In this document: positions 55,001-64,000 of the stretch, one piece after another
How the letters are laid out: each line of letters begins with the position of its first letter
Numbering within the stretch: position 1 is the stretch's first letter
Assembly: GCA_040437565.1 (NCBI GenBank)
Contig: JBDOQK010000027.1
Coordinates: 248,001 to 312,000, forward strand
DNA length: 64,000 bases
From: Albugo candida
Lineage: Eukaryota > Oomycota > Peronosporomycetes > Albuginales
Direction: 5' to 3'
Program-made: the position numbers and the translations under genes
Notes under the pieces: generated by a model
What the model saw: the letters and a program-made list of their open reading frames with translations, nothing else
What the model was told of the DNA's origin: nothing
Database searches by the model: none

Positions 55001-57302
55001 NNNNNNNNNNNNNNNNNNNNNNNNNNNNNNNNNNNNNNNNNNNNNNNNNNNNNNNNNNNNNNNNNNNNNNNNNNNNNNNNNNNNNNNNNNNNNNNNNNNN
55101 GAAGAAACAAGAAACTTGTCCAAAGGCGAGTCTGATGGGATACACTCTACAAAGAAAAGCTCACTGCAACCGTCTACCAGTGAGCTACAACAGGAGATGA
55201 GCTCGAATAGCTATCGCAATTTGCTGTCACACGTCAATCAACTTGTTGGTCGTATCAACGGGACATTCGGTGGCTTGCACTATGCACCTATCCATTTCCT
55301 ACACCAAACATCCACTTCACACGAAGAACTCTGTGCTCTGTACGACCTGGCGGATGTATGTTTGGTTACGTCGACAAGAGATGGCATGAATCTCGTTTCA
55401 CACGAATTTATCGTCTGTCAGCAACATTTCACGAGGCGGAAAGATCATCGTCATAATTTTGAAGCTTCCCCAAAGAAGGATATATCGTCACAAAAGGCAA
55501 ATGATTCCCCATCTTCGTCAAGTTGTCAAAATCCCAAACCAGGCGACCCAACGTCTATAGCCGTCTCACCGACAAACATCCTGACGCAATGGGACGGAGA
55601 AGAGGGAGGCCCAGGTGTGCTAGTTCTCAGTGAATTCGCTGGATGCTCGCATTCTCTCAGTGGAGCCATTGTTGTCAACCCTTGGAATACCGAGAATGTA
55701 GCTCTGACTGTTCACCAAGCGCTGGGTATGTGTCGAACCGAACGTGAATTGAGGCAACAAAAGCTTTACCGTTATGTTTCCACCAACACAGCAAAAGCTT
55801 GGGGACTTCAATTCCTGAATGCATTGAGTAATGCGGCTAACAAAAATCGTGGCGATACCAGACAATTACCCAAATTGGATCAAAAAGCCATTATGGAATC
55901 GTACCGAAACTCTGAAAATCGCGTGATCATCCTAGACTACGATCGGTCTCTATGCCCCCAACACTCTTCGCTGCTCCCCCTTGCGGCTGTCGGGCCCAAT
56001 TTCAAATCCCTTTTGGATGCACTAAGCGCGGATCCTCGCAACACTGTCTTTATCGTGAGTGGACGAGAAAGAAAGTTTATCGAAACTTGGCTCAACGGTG
56101 TTCGCGTTGGTGTCGCAGCTGAAGACGGATTTTTTTATCGCATGAATCTGCAGAATTCACGCGAGCGCTGGAAGACAATGAGCAAATTCCAATACGACGT
56201 CGCAAGCAGTCGTGTGTATGGCAGTAGCTCTGCCAGCACAGTTGGACCACTCCATTCAGGCGATTCTGGAGTAGAGAACACGCGAAAGAACAGAAGTATG
56301 AGCGTTGGAAGTGGCAGTATCCGTAGCCGAACATCTATGAGTCATCAGGGAAGTGCAGCGAGTCCTACATCGGCTACTACTCGATACCCACCATCCACGA
56401 CAGGTTTATCGGATGCAGACGAATCTGAACTCGCGGGAGCGACAAGCGGAGGAGTTGAGTATTTAGATGTTTTCCAAGAGTGGTCTCGCCCTGAGGATGA
56501 AGACAATATGTCGTGGAAGAACTTGGTGCTACCTACGATGGAATTGTTCACCGACAGAACACCTGGTAGCTACATCGAAGAGAAAGAGAGCTCCTTGACG
56601 TGGCACTATTGCGACGCTGACTCTCAGTTTGGCAGTTGGCAAGCAAAAGATCTGCAAATCATGCTCGAACGCCAATTGATTGGTACTGCGCTGGATGTTT
56701 ATCAAGGCCAATTCTTTGTGAGCGTGGAGCATGAAGGATGCACAAAAGCCAAGGTTGTGGAGGGAGTCTTGAAATATTTATCGCTGCCACAGCAACTCGC
56801 GGCGAAAAATATGAAGGAAGTGGATTTCGTATTATGCGTCTGCGATGACGTATCCGATGATCAAATGTTCCAGACGCTGCATACGTTATTCCTCGAATGT
56901 CGAGAACGTCATGAACGGCGAAGTCGCGAGGAACGTGATGCAATGACTCGGCCTAAAGAATCGGCAAACAGCAAGATTGATGGAAACTCAAGCTTGAAAG
57001 TGTCGCCTTTAGAAACGCTCGAGAAGAAGAAGAAATCGTTGACTGCGACTGCAACCACAGAAGAAGAGAAAGAATTGGAATGTTTCGAAGACCAAGATCC
57101 CGATAATATGGTGACGTTCAGTCGACTGCACAAAGTTCCCGTCCGTATGTCAAATGCTGCCTCTATATTCACCGTCGTCGTTGGTAGTGATGTGCGTCAT
57201 AGCGGAAGCTCCAGTCGGCATCAACGTGCGTGTGTGGTGGATTCTCTGGTCGATGTGCGGAAGGTTCTGCGCGAATTTGTAGATATCAGCGCATCTCAAT
57301 GA
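52035..57302 (+). CDS. Trehalose-6-phosphate synthase/phosphatase
   Basis: Exons 52035-52328 and 52412-57302 (83-nt intron). After merging the two contig overlaps the product is about 1,240 residues. The N-terminus is polar (about 130). The GT20 synthase half has LIIVSNTLPIVLER, WIGHVG, IWIHDYHLMLLPELL, GWFLHSPFPTSDVY, DLVGFQTFDYERHF, GVFPIGI, and the UDP-glucose site GVDRLDNVKGIPHKL. A Ser/Glu-rich insert of about 80 residues interrupts it before HVNQLVGRINGTFG, SRDGMNLVSHEFI, VLSEFAGCSHSLSGAIVVNPW. The phosphatase half has HAD motif I as DYDRSL (usual DYDGTL; both Asp kept), VFIVSGRERK and VEHEGCTKAKVV. It makes trehalose-6-phosphate; the altered HAD motif leaves phosphatase activity uncertain. 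Confidence 0.92.
53416..53515. other. Assembly gap with 284-bp contig overlap
   Basis: 53132-53415 equals 53516-53799, inside the synthase half of the trehalose gene. Confidence 0.95.
55001..55100. other. Assembly gap with 978-bp contig overlap
   Basis: 54023-55000 equals 55101-56078. The apparent second set of synthase C-terminal and phosphatase N-terminal motifs comes only from this overlap. Confidence 0.95.
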
Positions 57303-57527
57303 GTTTGATCGCTTGTCGGATTTCGGATCAACTTTGATCGATACCATCTTTGTGTTTCTAATTTCGCCATCAATCAACAGCTTTGTTTCATTGATCGTGT
57401 TCTTATCTCTCTGCTCTCATACCATCTCCATAGGTCAAGCAGTCACATGCGATCAAAGCAGCTCGTAGAAATACTCGAGACCTATGATGATATCCATGTC
57501 AATCAGGAGCAAAGTACACGGAAGGCC
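57303..57527. other. Convergent 3' intergenic stretch
   Basis: 225 bp between the stops of the trehalose gene (+) and the CHID1-like gene (-). Nothing else seen. Confidence 0.5.
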
Positions 57528-58874
57528 TCAAGTACCTTGTCCAAGCTCCCAAATAGCGACTCCAGCGCAAGACCGCTCCTGAATGAGCACAAATCGATCG
57601 CGTAGGAATTCAAGACAAGGATAGTATACGCGGTGAAGATGGTCGTGCTCCTTGTATTTGAAGAAGCATTCCTGTGACCCAAAGTGAGTTTCGAATGAGT
57701 GGAATTGCAGTGGACATACGTGAGCATTGGAATCCCATTGCAGTGAGCCATTCGGGTCGGTTGCCTGAGCAGAACGCAATACTGAAAGGTAGGAAGATCC
57801 AATGATGGCGTCTACATCTTCCGACGTTTAGCAACACACTTTGAAAGTACACAGGCCGCCACCATTGTTATCGTAGCCGTAAAATGGGATTCCAATCAAC
57901 AGCTTGGAACGATGCCTGGCGGAAATACGATCCAGCGTCTTTGATATCCAATAAAGCGGTGCGTTAGGCCCCGGAGCCTGATAGTCGTACGCATTCATTG
58001 AGAAGCGATGGACCACTGAAGCGAGACGATCCAACATCTCGGACGTAATCGCTGGCGTTCCCTTCCGATAAAGCATCAGAAACAACTCCATCGCGACTCA
58101 AACTCACATTTGCTTGACTCTTCCCAATAACAAGAATGAGGATTTTCTTTGCGTCTTTAAGAGATTCTCCAAGCGATATGATGAAATTCAGAACAAGCGC
58201 ATGTAATGGAATCTATACATATCACAAGTGAGCGTCGTATCGCTATTTCCCAAAGCCAAACCTCGAGAGTGATCCCATCGAATTGGTGCTTTACCACCTC
58301 GTCGATAATTGTGTCAACCACATCAGAAACATGAGCTTCGTCCCACGTTTGACGTTCGTAGATCACTCGTGGGACAATTTTCGCATCGGTTTGAGTTCTT
58401 CTCATCCAATCTTGATCGACATCATGGGATCCTGTCAAGATGAATCCGTTGGATACATGGTCACGAATCTACAAATGAGATCAGCCTTTTGACCGACAAG
58501 GAGGTGGCTTAGGCTCACCTGATACCAAACCGGGACGATATATGTCAGTGTTTTACGAAACCGTTCAGCCATGTCATAGCCTTGACCGTTCCATGGTGTC
58601 ACGTATCCCAAAGTCTCCAGCGGAAATTTCTTTTCATGCTCAAAACGTGAAGAGGACGTTAACGACCGGGTGATGATTTCAGTGAAACTTCGCGTAAGTT
58701 TTGTATCGGTATTTCCTTTGCACTGCTCTGATTCATCGATACTGCAGGTCTCCGTATCGGCATTCGTCTATGCAAAGAGTGGTAAATCAGATGGAAGGCT
58801 GAGGATACGTCACAGACACTTTGGAAGCGAGAAAGAGGTTGAAGCAGACAGATGCAAAGCAGAGAGTATTTCAT
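57528..58874 (-). CDS. CHID1-like GH18 chitinase-domain protein
   Basis: Exons 58809-58874, 58519-58767, 58262-58468, 58108-58212, 57851-58061, 57528-57781; introns 41-69 nt; 363 residues (human CHID1 is 393). A signal peptide ([10 protein letters not shown]) opens the first exon. Family motifs: [36 protein letters not shown] (position of the GH18 catalytic-strand Glu), a strand [50 protein letters not shown], and the near-terminal [14 protein letters not shown]1 is a secreted/lysosomal GH18 relative that binds saccharides and may lack chitinase activity. The donor after exon 5 (GTACTT) and after FDGITLE (GTTTGG) are the least certain junctions. The copy at 60592-61458 is an assembly duplicate. 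Confidence 0.88.
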
Positions 58875-58938
58875 TCGAAGAAGACTTCTATTTAGACAGA
58901 TAATATCGACATACCCGACAATTACGACTTATTCGACA

Positions 58939-60231
58939 TTATGGAAATGATGGAATATTGACCCAAATTAGTGCGATTGCTACGAGCATGTACGCAGTGA
59001 TAAGCATGGATCCTTCGAGCCAATTGGATTTTCCATCGGCAATGATGGCGTACGCGATGATCACCGACATCATGTAGATCAATATCTCAAACTCTGGAAA
59101 CGCTAATGTCATGGGTTGACCCATGATCCAACCAGCGATGACGACCACGGGTACAACAAAGAGAGAAACTTGAGTCGCGGAACCCACAGCCACACCCATC
59201 GCAAGTTCCATTTTACCATTTCGTGCAACACGTATAGCGGTTACATGTTCCACTGCGTTTCCGATAATTGGTAATAATATGATACCCACAAATGATTTGC
59301 TCAGATTCATATTGGTTGTAAATCCATCGATGGAAGATACCAGAAACTCGGAAAATATGGACACGATTATGGTTGCCCCTAACAAAACGACCGCACTCGC
59401 TCGTTTCGATAGTTCCACTTGCTCTTGCGTCCCTTCTTCTCCTTGAAATATATGTGAATGAGTATGTAGCTGAAAAATCAATAGTTGTGCATACATAAAC
59501 AATAGAAATAATGCAGCGATTCGAGACAACGCCAATGTTCTTTTCATTTTCTCGTCCTGTGTCTCATGATCCGAGAAGTAATAAATGTACGATGGAAGAA
59601 GCATTGCGAAGCTTGCCAGCATCAACAGAGAGGAATTCGCACTGGCACCCACCGCATTAAATACATTCTCAGTAGTTGACATCCCACCAGCGATAAAACT
59701 GCATCCGAGTACAAGCAGTAGATTTGACAAAACTGAGCCAATTAATGAAGACTGCACGACCGCGATTTCTCCCTTACTGAGCGCGAGCACAGCCACAACC
59801 ACTTCCACCGCGTTTCCAAATGTCGCGTTTACCAAGCCACCGATAGTTTCACCAGTGTGAATAGCCAGCGCTTCCGTTGCTTCACCCAGAACATTTGCCA
59901 GTGGTATCATTACAATGAAATTGAGTGTGAAAATCCATGTATCGTTCCAATGCGCCACGTACGACCAGATAGCGAACGGCGCAAAGAATAGCAAGATATT
60001 CAGTCTGGATCCAAATAATAGATTTTTTATAGCTGTTAAATCCGCTCTCCAGGACTGATGTATACTACTTCCCGATTCATAAGACGAACGCAACAAAGAG
60101 ATGCGTTCCCGAGAATTTTTTGCAAAACCGTGTAGATTCGACAATTCCGGTACGCTGCTTTCGTCCGCGCTGTTAGAACTTTGCTGCTGTCGAGCCTTAC
60201 GAATTGACGCATTCGCTTGTCGTGTGTGCAT
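58939..60231 (-). CDS. CAX-family Ca2+/H+ antiporter
   Basis: A single exon of 430 residues, the usual length for vacuolar CAX/VCX1 exchangers, which load Ca2+ into the vacuole using the proton gradient. Both alpha repeats are present: NATFGNAVEVVVAVLAL (about 135-151) and LLPIIGNAVEHVTAIRVA (about 319-336), with GNAVE acidic residues intact. An acidic/His loop (HTHSHIFQGEEGTQEQVE, about 256-273) lies between the halves like the family's acidic motif. About 11 membrane helices. The N-terminal 60 residues are polar and may hold an autoinhibitory region as in plant CAX. It is head-to-head with the MORN gene, 237 bp between ATGs. The identical gene at 61523-62815 is an assembly duplicate. Confidence 0.95.
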   Translation of the reverse strand: MHTRQANASIRKARQQQSSNSADESSVPELSNLHGFAKNSRERISLLRSSYESGSSIHQSWRADLTAIKNLLFGSRLNILLFFAPFAIWSYVAHWNDTWIFTLNFIVMIPLANVLGEATEALAIHTGETIGGLVNATFGNAVEVVVAVLALSKGEIAVVQSSLIGSVLSNLLLVLGCSFIAGGMSTTENVFNAVGASANSSLLMLASFAMLLPSYIYYFSDHETQDEKMKRTLALSRIAALFLLFMYAQLLIFQLHTHSHIFQGEEGTQEQVELSKRASAVVLLGATIIVSIFSEFLVSSIDGFTTNMNLSKSFVGIILLPIIGNAVEHVTAIRVARNGKMELAMGVAVGSATQVSLFVVPVVVIAGWIMGQPMTLAFPEFEILIYMMSVIIAYAIIADGKSNWLEGSMLITAYMLVAIALIWVNIPSFP

Positions 60232-60468
60232 TCTCAGCGACTCACGAAAGTGACTATTTCAAGCGAATGCGAAACAGTTCAGCGACAAGTGCGTATAGTA
60301 TACACTCGCATGTCTTTTTGTCACCTTCCAATCGCTAAAAGCTGATTGAGGACTCGACATCAATAACATGAAATATTACGTTAGAGCACTGATAACAAGT
60401 ATCAAATGGAATCATTGCAAACGGTTCCGATGCTGTGATGCGACCACTCCTGTCGGTCGCAGTACGAC

Positions 60469-60491
60469 ATGGCCTCAGCTCTAGATCCTAC
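60469..60491 (+). other. Left-contig copy of the MORN gene start
   Basis: The first 23 bases of the MORN coding sequence, cut by the contig end; the complete gene is at 63053-63604. Confidence 0.9.
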
Positions 60492-60591
60492 NNNNNNNNN
60501 NNNNNNNNNNNNNNNNNNNNNNNNNNNNNNNNNNNNNNNNNNNNNNNNNNNNNNNNNNNNNNNNNNNNNNNNNNNNNNNNNNNNNNNNNNN
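60492..60591. other. Assembly gap with 2,484-bp contig overlap
   Basis: 58008-60491 equals 60592-63075. The duplicated block holds the 5' two thirds of the CHID1-like gene, the whole CAX gene and the MORN promoter. Confidence 0.96.
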
Positions 60592-61458
60592 ATGGACCAC
60601 TGAAGCGAGACGATCCAACATCTCGGACGTAATCGCTGGCGTTCCCTTCCGATAAAGCATCAGAAACAACTCCATCGCGACTCAAACTCACATTTGCTTG
60701 ACTCTTCCCAATAACAAGAATGAGGATTTTCTTTGCGTCTTTAAGAGATTCTCCAAGCGATATGATGAAATTCAGAACAAGCGCATGTAATGGAATCTAT
60801 ACATATCACAAGTGAGCGTCGTATCGCTATTTCCCAAAGCCAAACCTCGAGAGTGATCCCATCGAATTGGTGCTTTACCACCTCGTCGATAATTGTGTCA
60901 ACCACATCAGAAACATGAGCTTCGTCCCACGTTTGACGTTCGTAGATCACTCGTGGGACAATTTTCGCATCGGTTTGAGTTCTTCTCATCCAATCTTGAT
61001 CGACATCATGGGATCCTGTCAAGATGAATCCGTTGGATACATGGTCACGAATCTACAAATGAGATCAGCCTTTTGACCGACAAGGAGGTGGCTTAGGCTC
61101 ACCTGATACCAAACCGGGACGATATATGTCAGTGTTTTACGAAACCGTTCAGCCATGTCATAGCCTTGACCGTTCCATGGTGTCACGTATCCCAAAGTCT
61201 CCAGCGGAAATTTCTTTTCATGCTCAAAACGTGAAGAGGACGTTAACGACCGGGTGATGATTTCAGTGAAACTTCGCGTAAGTTTTGTATCGGTATTTCC
61301 TTTGCACTGCTCTGATTCATCGATACTGCAGGTCTCCGTATCGGCATTCGTCTATGCAAAGAGTGGTAAATCAGATGGAAGGCTGAGGATACGTCACAGA
61401 CACTTTGGAAGCGAGAAAGAGGTTGAAGCAGACAGATGCAAAGCAGAGAGTATTTCAT
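60592..61458 (-). other. Duplicate partial CHID1-like gene (assembly artefact)
   Basis: Identical to 58008-58874, shifted by 2,584. It begins in exon 5 and is cut by the contig end. It should not be counted as a paralogue. Confidence 0.93.
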
Positions 61459-61522
61459 TCGAAGAAGACTTCTATTTAGACAGATAATATCGACATACCC
61501 GACAATTACGACTTATTCGACA

Positions 61523-62815
61523 TTATGGAAATGATGGAATATTGACCCAAATTAGTGCGATTGCTACGAGCATGTACGCAGTGATAAGCATGGATCCTTC
61601 GAGCCAATTGGATTTTCCATCGGCAATGATGGCGTACGCGATGATCACCGACATCATGTAGATCAATATCTCAAACTCTGGAAACGCTAATGTCATGGGT
61701 TGACCCATGATCCAACCAGCGATGACGACCACGGGTACAACAAAGAGAGAAACTTGAGTCGCGGAACCCACAGCCACACCCATCGCAAGTTCCATTTTAC
61801 CATTTCGTGCAACACGTATAGCGGTTACATGTTCCACTGCGTTTCCGATAATTGGTAATAATATGATACCCACAAATGATTTGCTCAGATTCATATTGGT
61901 TGTAAATCCATCGATGGAAGATACCAGAAACTCGGAAAATATGGACACGATTATGGTTGCCCCTAACAAAACGACCGCACTCGCTCGTTTCGATAGTTCC
62001 ACTTGCTCTTGCGTCCCTTCTTCTCCTTGAAATATATGTGAATGAGTATGTAGCTGAAAAATCAATAGTTGTGCATACATAAACAATAGAAATAATGCAG
62101 CGATTCGAGACAACGCCAATGTTCTTTTCATTTTCTCGTCCTGTGTCTCATGATCCGAGAAGTAATAAATGTACGATGGAAGAAGCATTGCGAAGCTTGC
62201 CAGCATCAACAGAGAGGAATTCGCACTGGCACCCACCGCATTAAATACATTCTCAGTAGTTGACATCCCACCAGCGATAAAACTGCATCCGAGTACAAGC
62301 AGTAGATTTGACAAAACTGAGCCAATTAATGAAGACTGCACGACCGCGATTTCTCCCTTACTGAGCGCGAGCACAGCCACAACCACTTCCACCGCGTTTC
62401 CAAATGTCGCGTTTACCAAGCCACCGATAGTTTCACCAGTGTGAATAGCCAGCGCTTCCGTTGCTTCACCCAGAACATTTGCCAGTGGTATCATTACAAT
62501 GAAATTGAGTGTGAAAATCCATGTATCGTTCCAATGCGCCACGTACGACCAGATAGCGAACGGCGCAAAGAATAGCAAGATATTCAGTCTGGATCCAAAT
62601 AATAGATTTTTTATAGCTGTTAAATCCGCTCTCCAGGACTGATGTATACTACTTCCCGATTCATAAGACGAACGCAACAAAGAGATGCGTTCCCGAGAAT
62701 TTTTTGCAAAACCGTGTAGATTCGACAATTCCGGTACGCTGCTTTCGTCCGCGCTGTTAGAACTTTGCTGCTGTCGAGCCTTACGAATTGACGCATTCGC
62801 TTGTCGTGTGTGCAT
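61523..62815 (-). other. Duplicate CAX antiporter (assembly artefact)
   Basis: Same 430-residue protein as 58939-60231, identical by eye at both DNA and protein level and at the exact offset of the contig overlap. A true tandem duplication would not normally start and end precisely at the N run. Confidence 0.93.
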
Positions 62816-63052
62816 TCTCAGCGACTCACGAAAGTGACTATTTCAAGCGAATGCGAAACAGTTCAGCGACAAGTGCGTATAGTATACACTCGCATGTCTT
62901 TTTGTCACCTTCCAATCGCTAAAAGCTGATTGAGGACTCGACATCAATAACATGAAATATTACGTTAGAGCACTGATAACAAGTATCAAATGGAATCATT
63001 GCAAACGGTTCCGATGCTGTGATGCGACCACTCCTGTCGGTCGCAGTACGAC

Positions 63053-63604
63053 ATGGCCTCAGCTCTAGATCCTACAGTCAAATTGGACGATACAAACTCA
63101 GAGAAACAACCTAACGTTTGTATAGGATTTTTTGCATTCCCTGATGGATCGCGTTACGGTTTGCACGCAATTTTGTATACGATCAGGTCCTCAACCTTGT
63201 ATGTATTTGATTAGAGGGCGAGTATATCGATGAGGATGAACGGATCTGCCGACACGGCAAAGGTACGTATGTAGTCGGACCAGAATCGTACGAAGGATAT
63301 TGGGAAAATGATGAAATGCATGGAATCGGAACTTATACTTTTGCAACGGGAGCGAGATATGAGGGAGAATTTCAACGAAACGAGTTTCTGGGAAATGGAT
63401 CCTATTACTGGCCCGATGGTGCCACATATCACGGCGCTTGGAACCATAACAGGTATGAGTACATGCATTTCCTATCGCATTGGCTCACTGTCCGATAGAA
63501 TGGATGGAAGCGGTGCATACAAAGATAAAGACGGGGTCGAATGGCGCGGCCAATTTGTTAATGGGAAATACAACAATGGAAGAATCTGTCATGTTTTACG
63601 ATGA
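63053..63604 (+). CDS. MORN-repeat protein
   Basis: Exons 63053-63158, 63215-63452 and 63499-63604; introns 56 and 46 nt; 149 residues. Four to five MORN units of the form Y-G-W--G--HG-G-Y-: YEGYWENDEMHGIGTYTF, YEGEFQRNEFLGNGSYYW, YHGAWNHNRMDGSGAYKD, and WRGQFVNGKYNNG. MORN repeats bind membranes or other proteins and are common in ciliary proteins such as radial-spoke head RSPH1 and MORN-type axonemal factors. No other domain. It is a small member; a role in the flagellum is inference. The second splice junction lies inside a repeat and restores it exactly, which supports it. Confidence 0.87.
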
Positions 63605-64000
63605 AAGTCGCTGGTTTCGATATACACAGGAAACTTCTTTGATTGACCTTTGCCAGGTGATGAGAGACTACTTGAATGCACTGATTTTTCCAATCTTTCC
63701 TTCTTCTGGCTGTTCCCCTCTCTTAAATCCTGGCGAGATCAGACAATCCGTCTCTTATAATAAATATGGGCTACTCCTGCAGTAATGACTGACTTTTTCC
63801 CCATTCTTATTACACCTTGCGCCATACCAAGATCACTTTGCAATAGCGAAATGCCCAATGAACCCGACAAGATCCTCAAAGCGTGAGAGCAGTTAAGTAC
63901 AATCATAGTAAGCGGTGTTGACAGCTAGTCGTCTCATATCAAACACAGTGCGTCACTTTACACTCTCCTTATTGTTCGACGTCGAATGTCTTTATGCTTG
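63605..64000. other. Right end of window, no supported gene
   Basis: About 400 bp after the MORN stop. Only short frames; no domain, repeat or RNA gene recognised. Confidence 0.5.

Noticed and set aside
52412-55135. A 907-residue trehalose synthase with doubled motifs, reading through two N runs
   Set aside because: The doubling comes from overlaps at 53416 and 55001; merging them gives one normal synthase/phosphatase gene.
61523-62815. A second, identical Ca2+/H+ antiporter gene
   Set aside because: It lies wholly in the 2,484-bp contig overlap around the gap at 60492-60591, so it is the same gene assembled twice.
1-64000. CRISPR arrays, insertion sequences or prophage-like genes
   Set aside because: No short regularly spaced repeats, bacterial transposases or phage genes; the spliced genes show that the window is eukaryotic.

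Overview
The window looks like a piece of a compact oomycete genome, most likely a white-rust (Albugo-type) species; the genus is an inference. The signs are dense genes on both strands, nearly all introns 41-83 nt long with GTA(A/C/T)G-like donors, a Crinkler-type effector locus, and stramenopile-style proteins such as a multi-PAS hybrid histidine kinase. No bacterial operon, ribosomal RNA, tRNA or CRISPR array was seen.

Assembly caution. Twelve runs of exactly 100 N break the window. Ten are flanked by the same sequence on both sides (24 bp to 2,484 bp), so they are overlapping contig ends that were never merged, not real gaps or duplications. The second Ca2+/H+ exchanger (61523-62815), the second partial chitinase-domain gene (60592-61458) and the doubled parts of the trehalose synthase, the ankyrin gene and the kinase are copies made by the assembly. 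Removing one copy and its N run restores an open reading frame divisible by three in every affected gene.

Layout. 1-1718: broken Ty1/copia element, minus strand. 2322-6044: Bfr1-like coiled-coil protein and an eight-exon nicotinate phosphoribosyltransferase. 7651-9734: tandem homocysteine S-methyltransferases, the first with altered active-site motifs. 9790-14153 (-): large ankyrin protein, head-to-head with a small gene at 14166-14792. 14869-15675 (-): COPI-associated-type membrane protein. 16050-23805 (-): hybrid histidine kinase with 12 PAS units, receiver and phosphotransfer domain. 24292-27152: Era-type GTPase and WrbA-type quinone reductase. 27224-34850: orphan membrane proteins, Rpf1 (ribosome assembly) and a WAPL-like cohesin-release factor. 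36155-37848: Crinkler-family effector locus, apparently broken. 38497-42252: CDK20-like kinase, Cdc50-type flippase subunit, and a FET-like RRM/RGG protein. 44107-49683: mitochondrial carrier, PDZ protein, ankyrin protein, type I membrane protein. 50411-51826: Ctr copper transporter fused to an HMA domain. 52035-57302: trehalose-6-phosphate synthase/phosphatase. 57528-60231: chitinase-domain (CHID1-like) protein and Ca2+/H+ exchanger. 63053-63604: MORN-repeat protein.

Most genes are housekeeping: NAD salvage, methionine cycle, ribosome assembly, mitochondrial GTPase and carrier, vacuolar calcium, trehalose, copper, cohesin. The CDK20-like kinase and the MORN protein fit an organism with flagellated zoospores. 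The most unusual architectures are the copper transporter fusion and the 12-PAS phosphorelay kinase. I did not find a clearly new multi-gene system.
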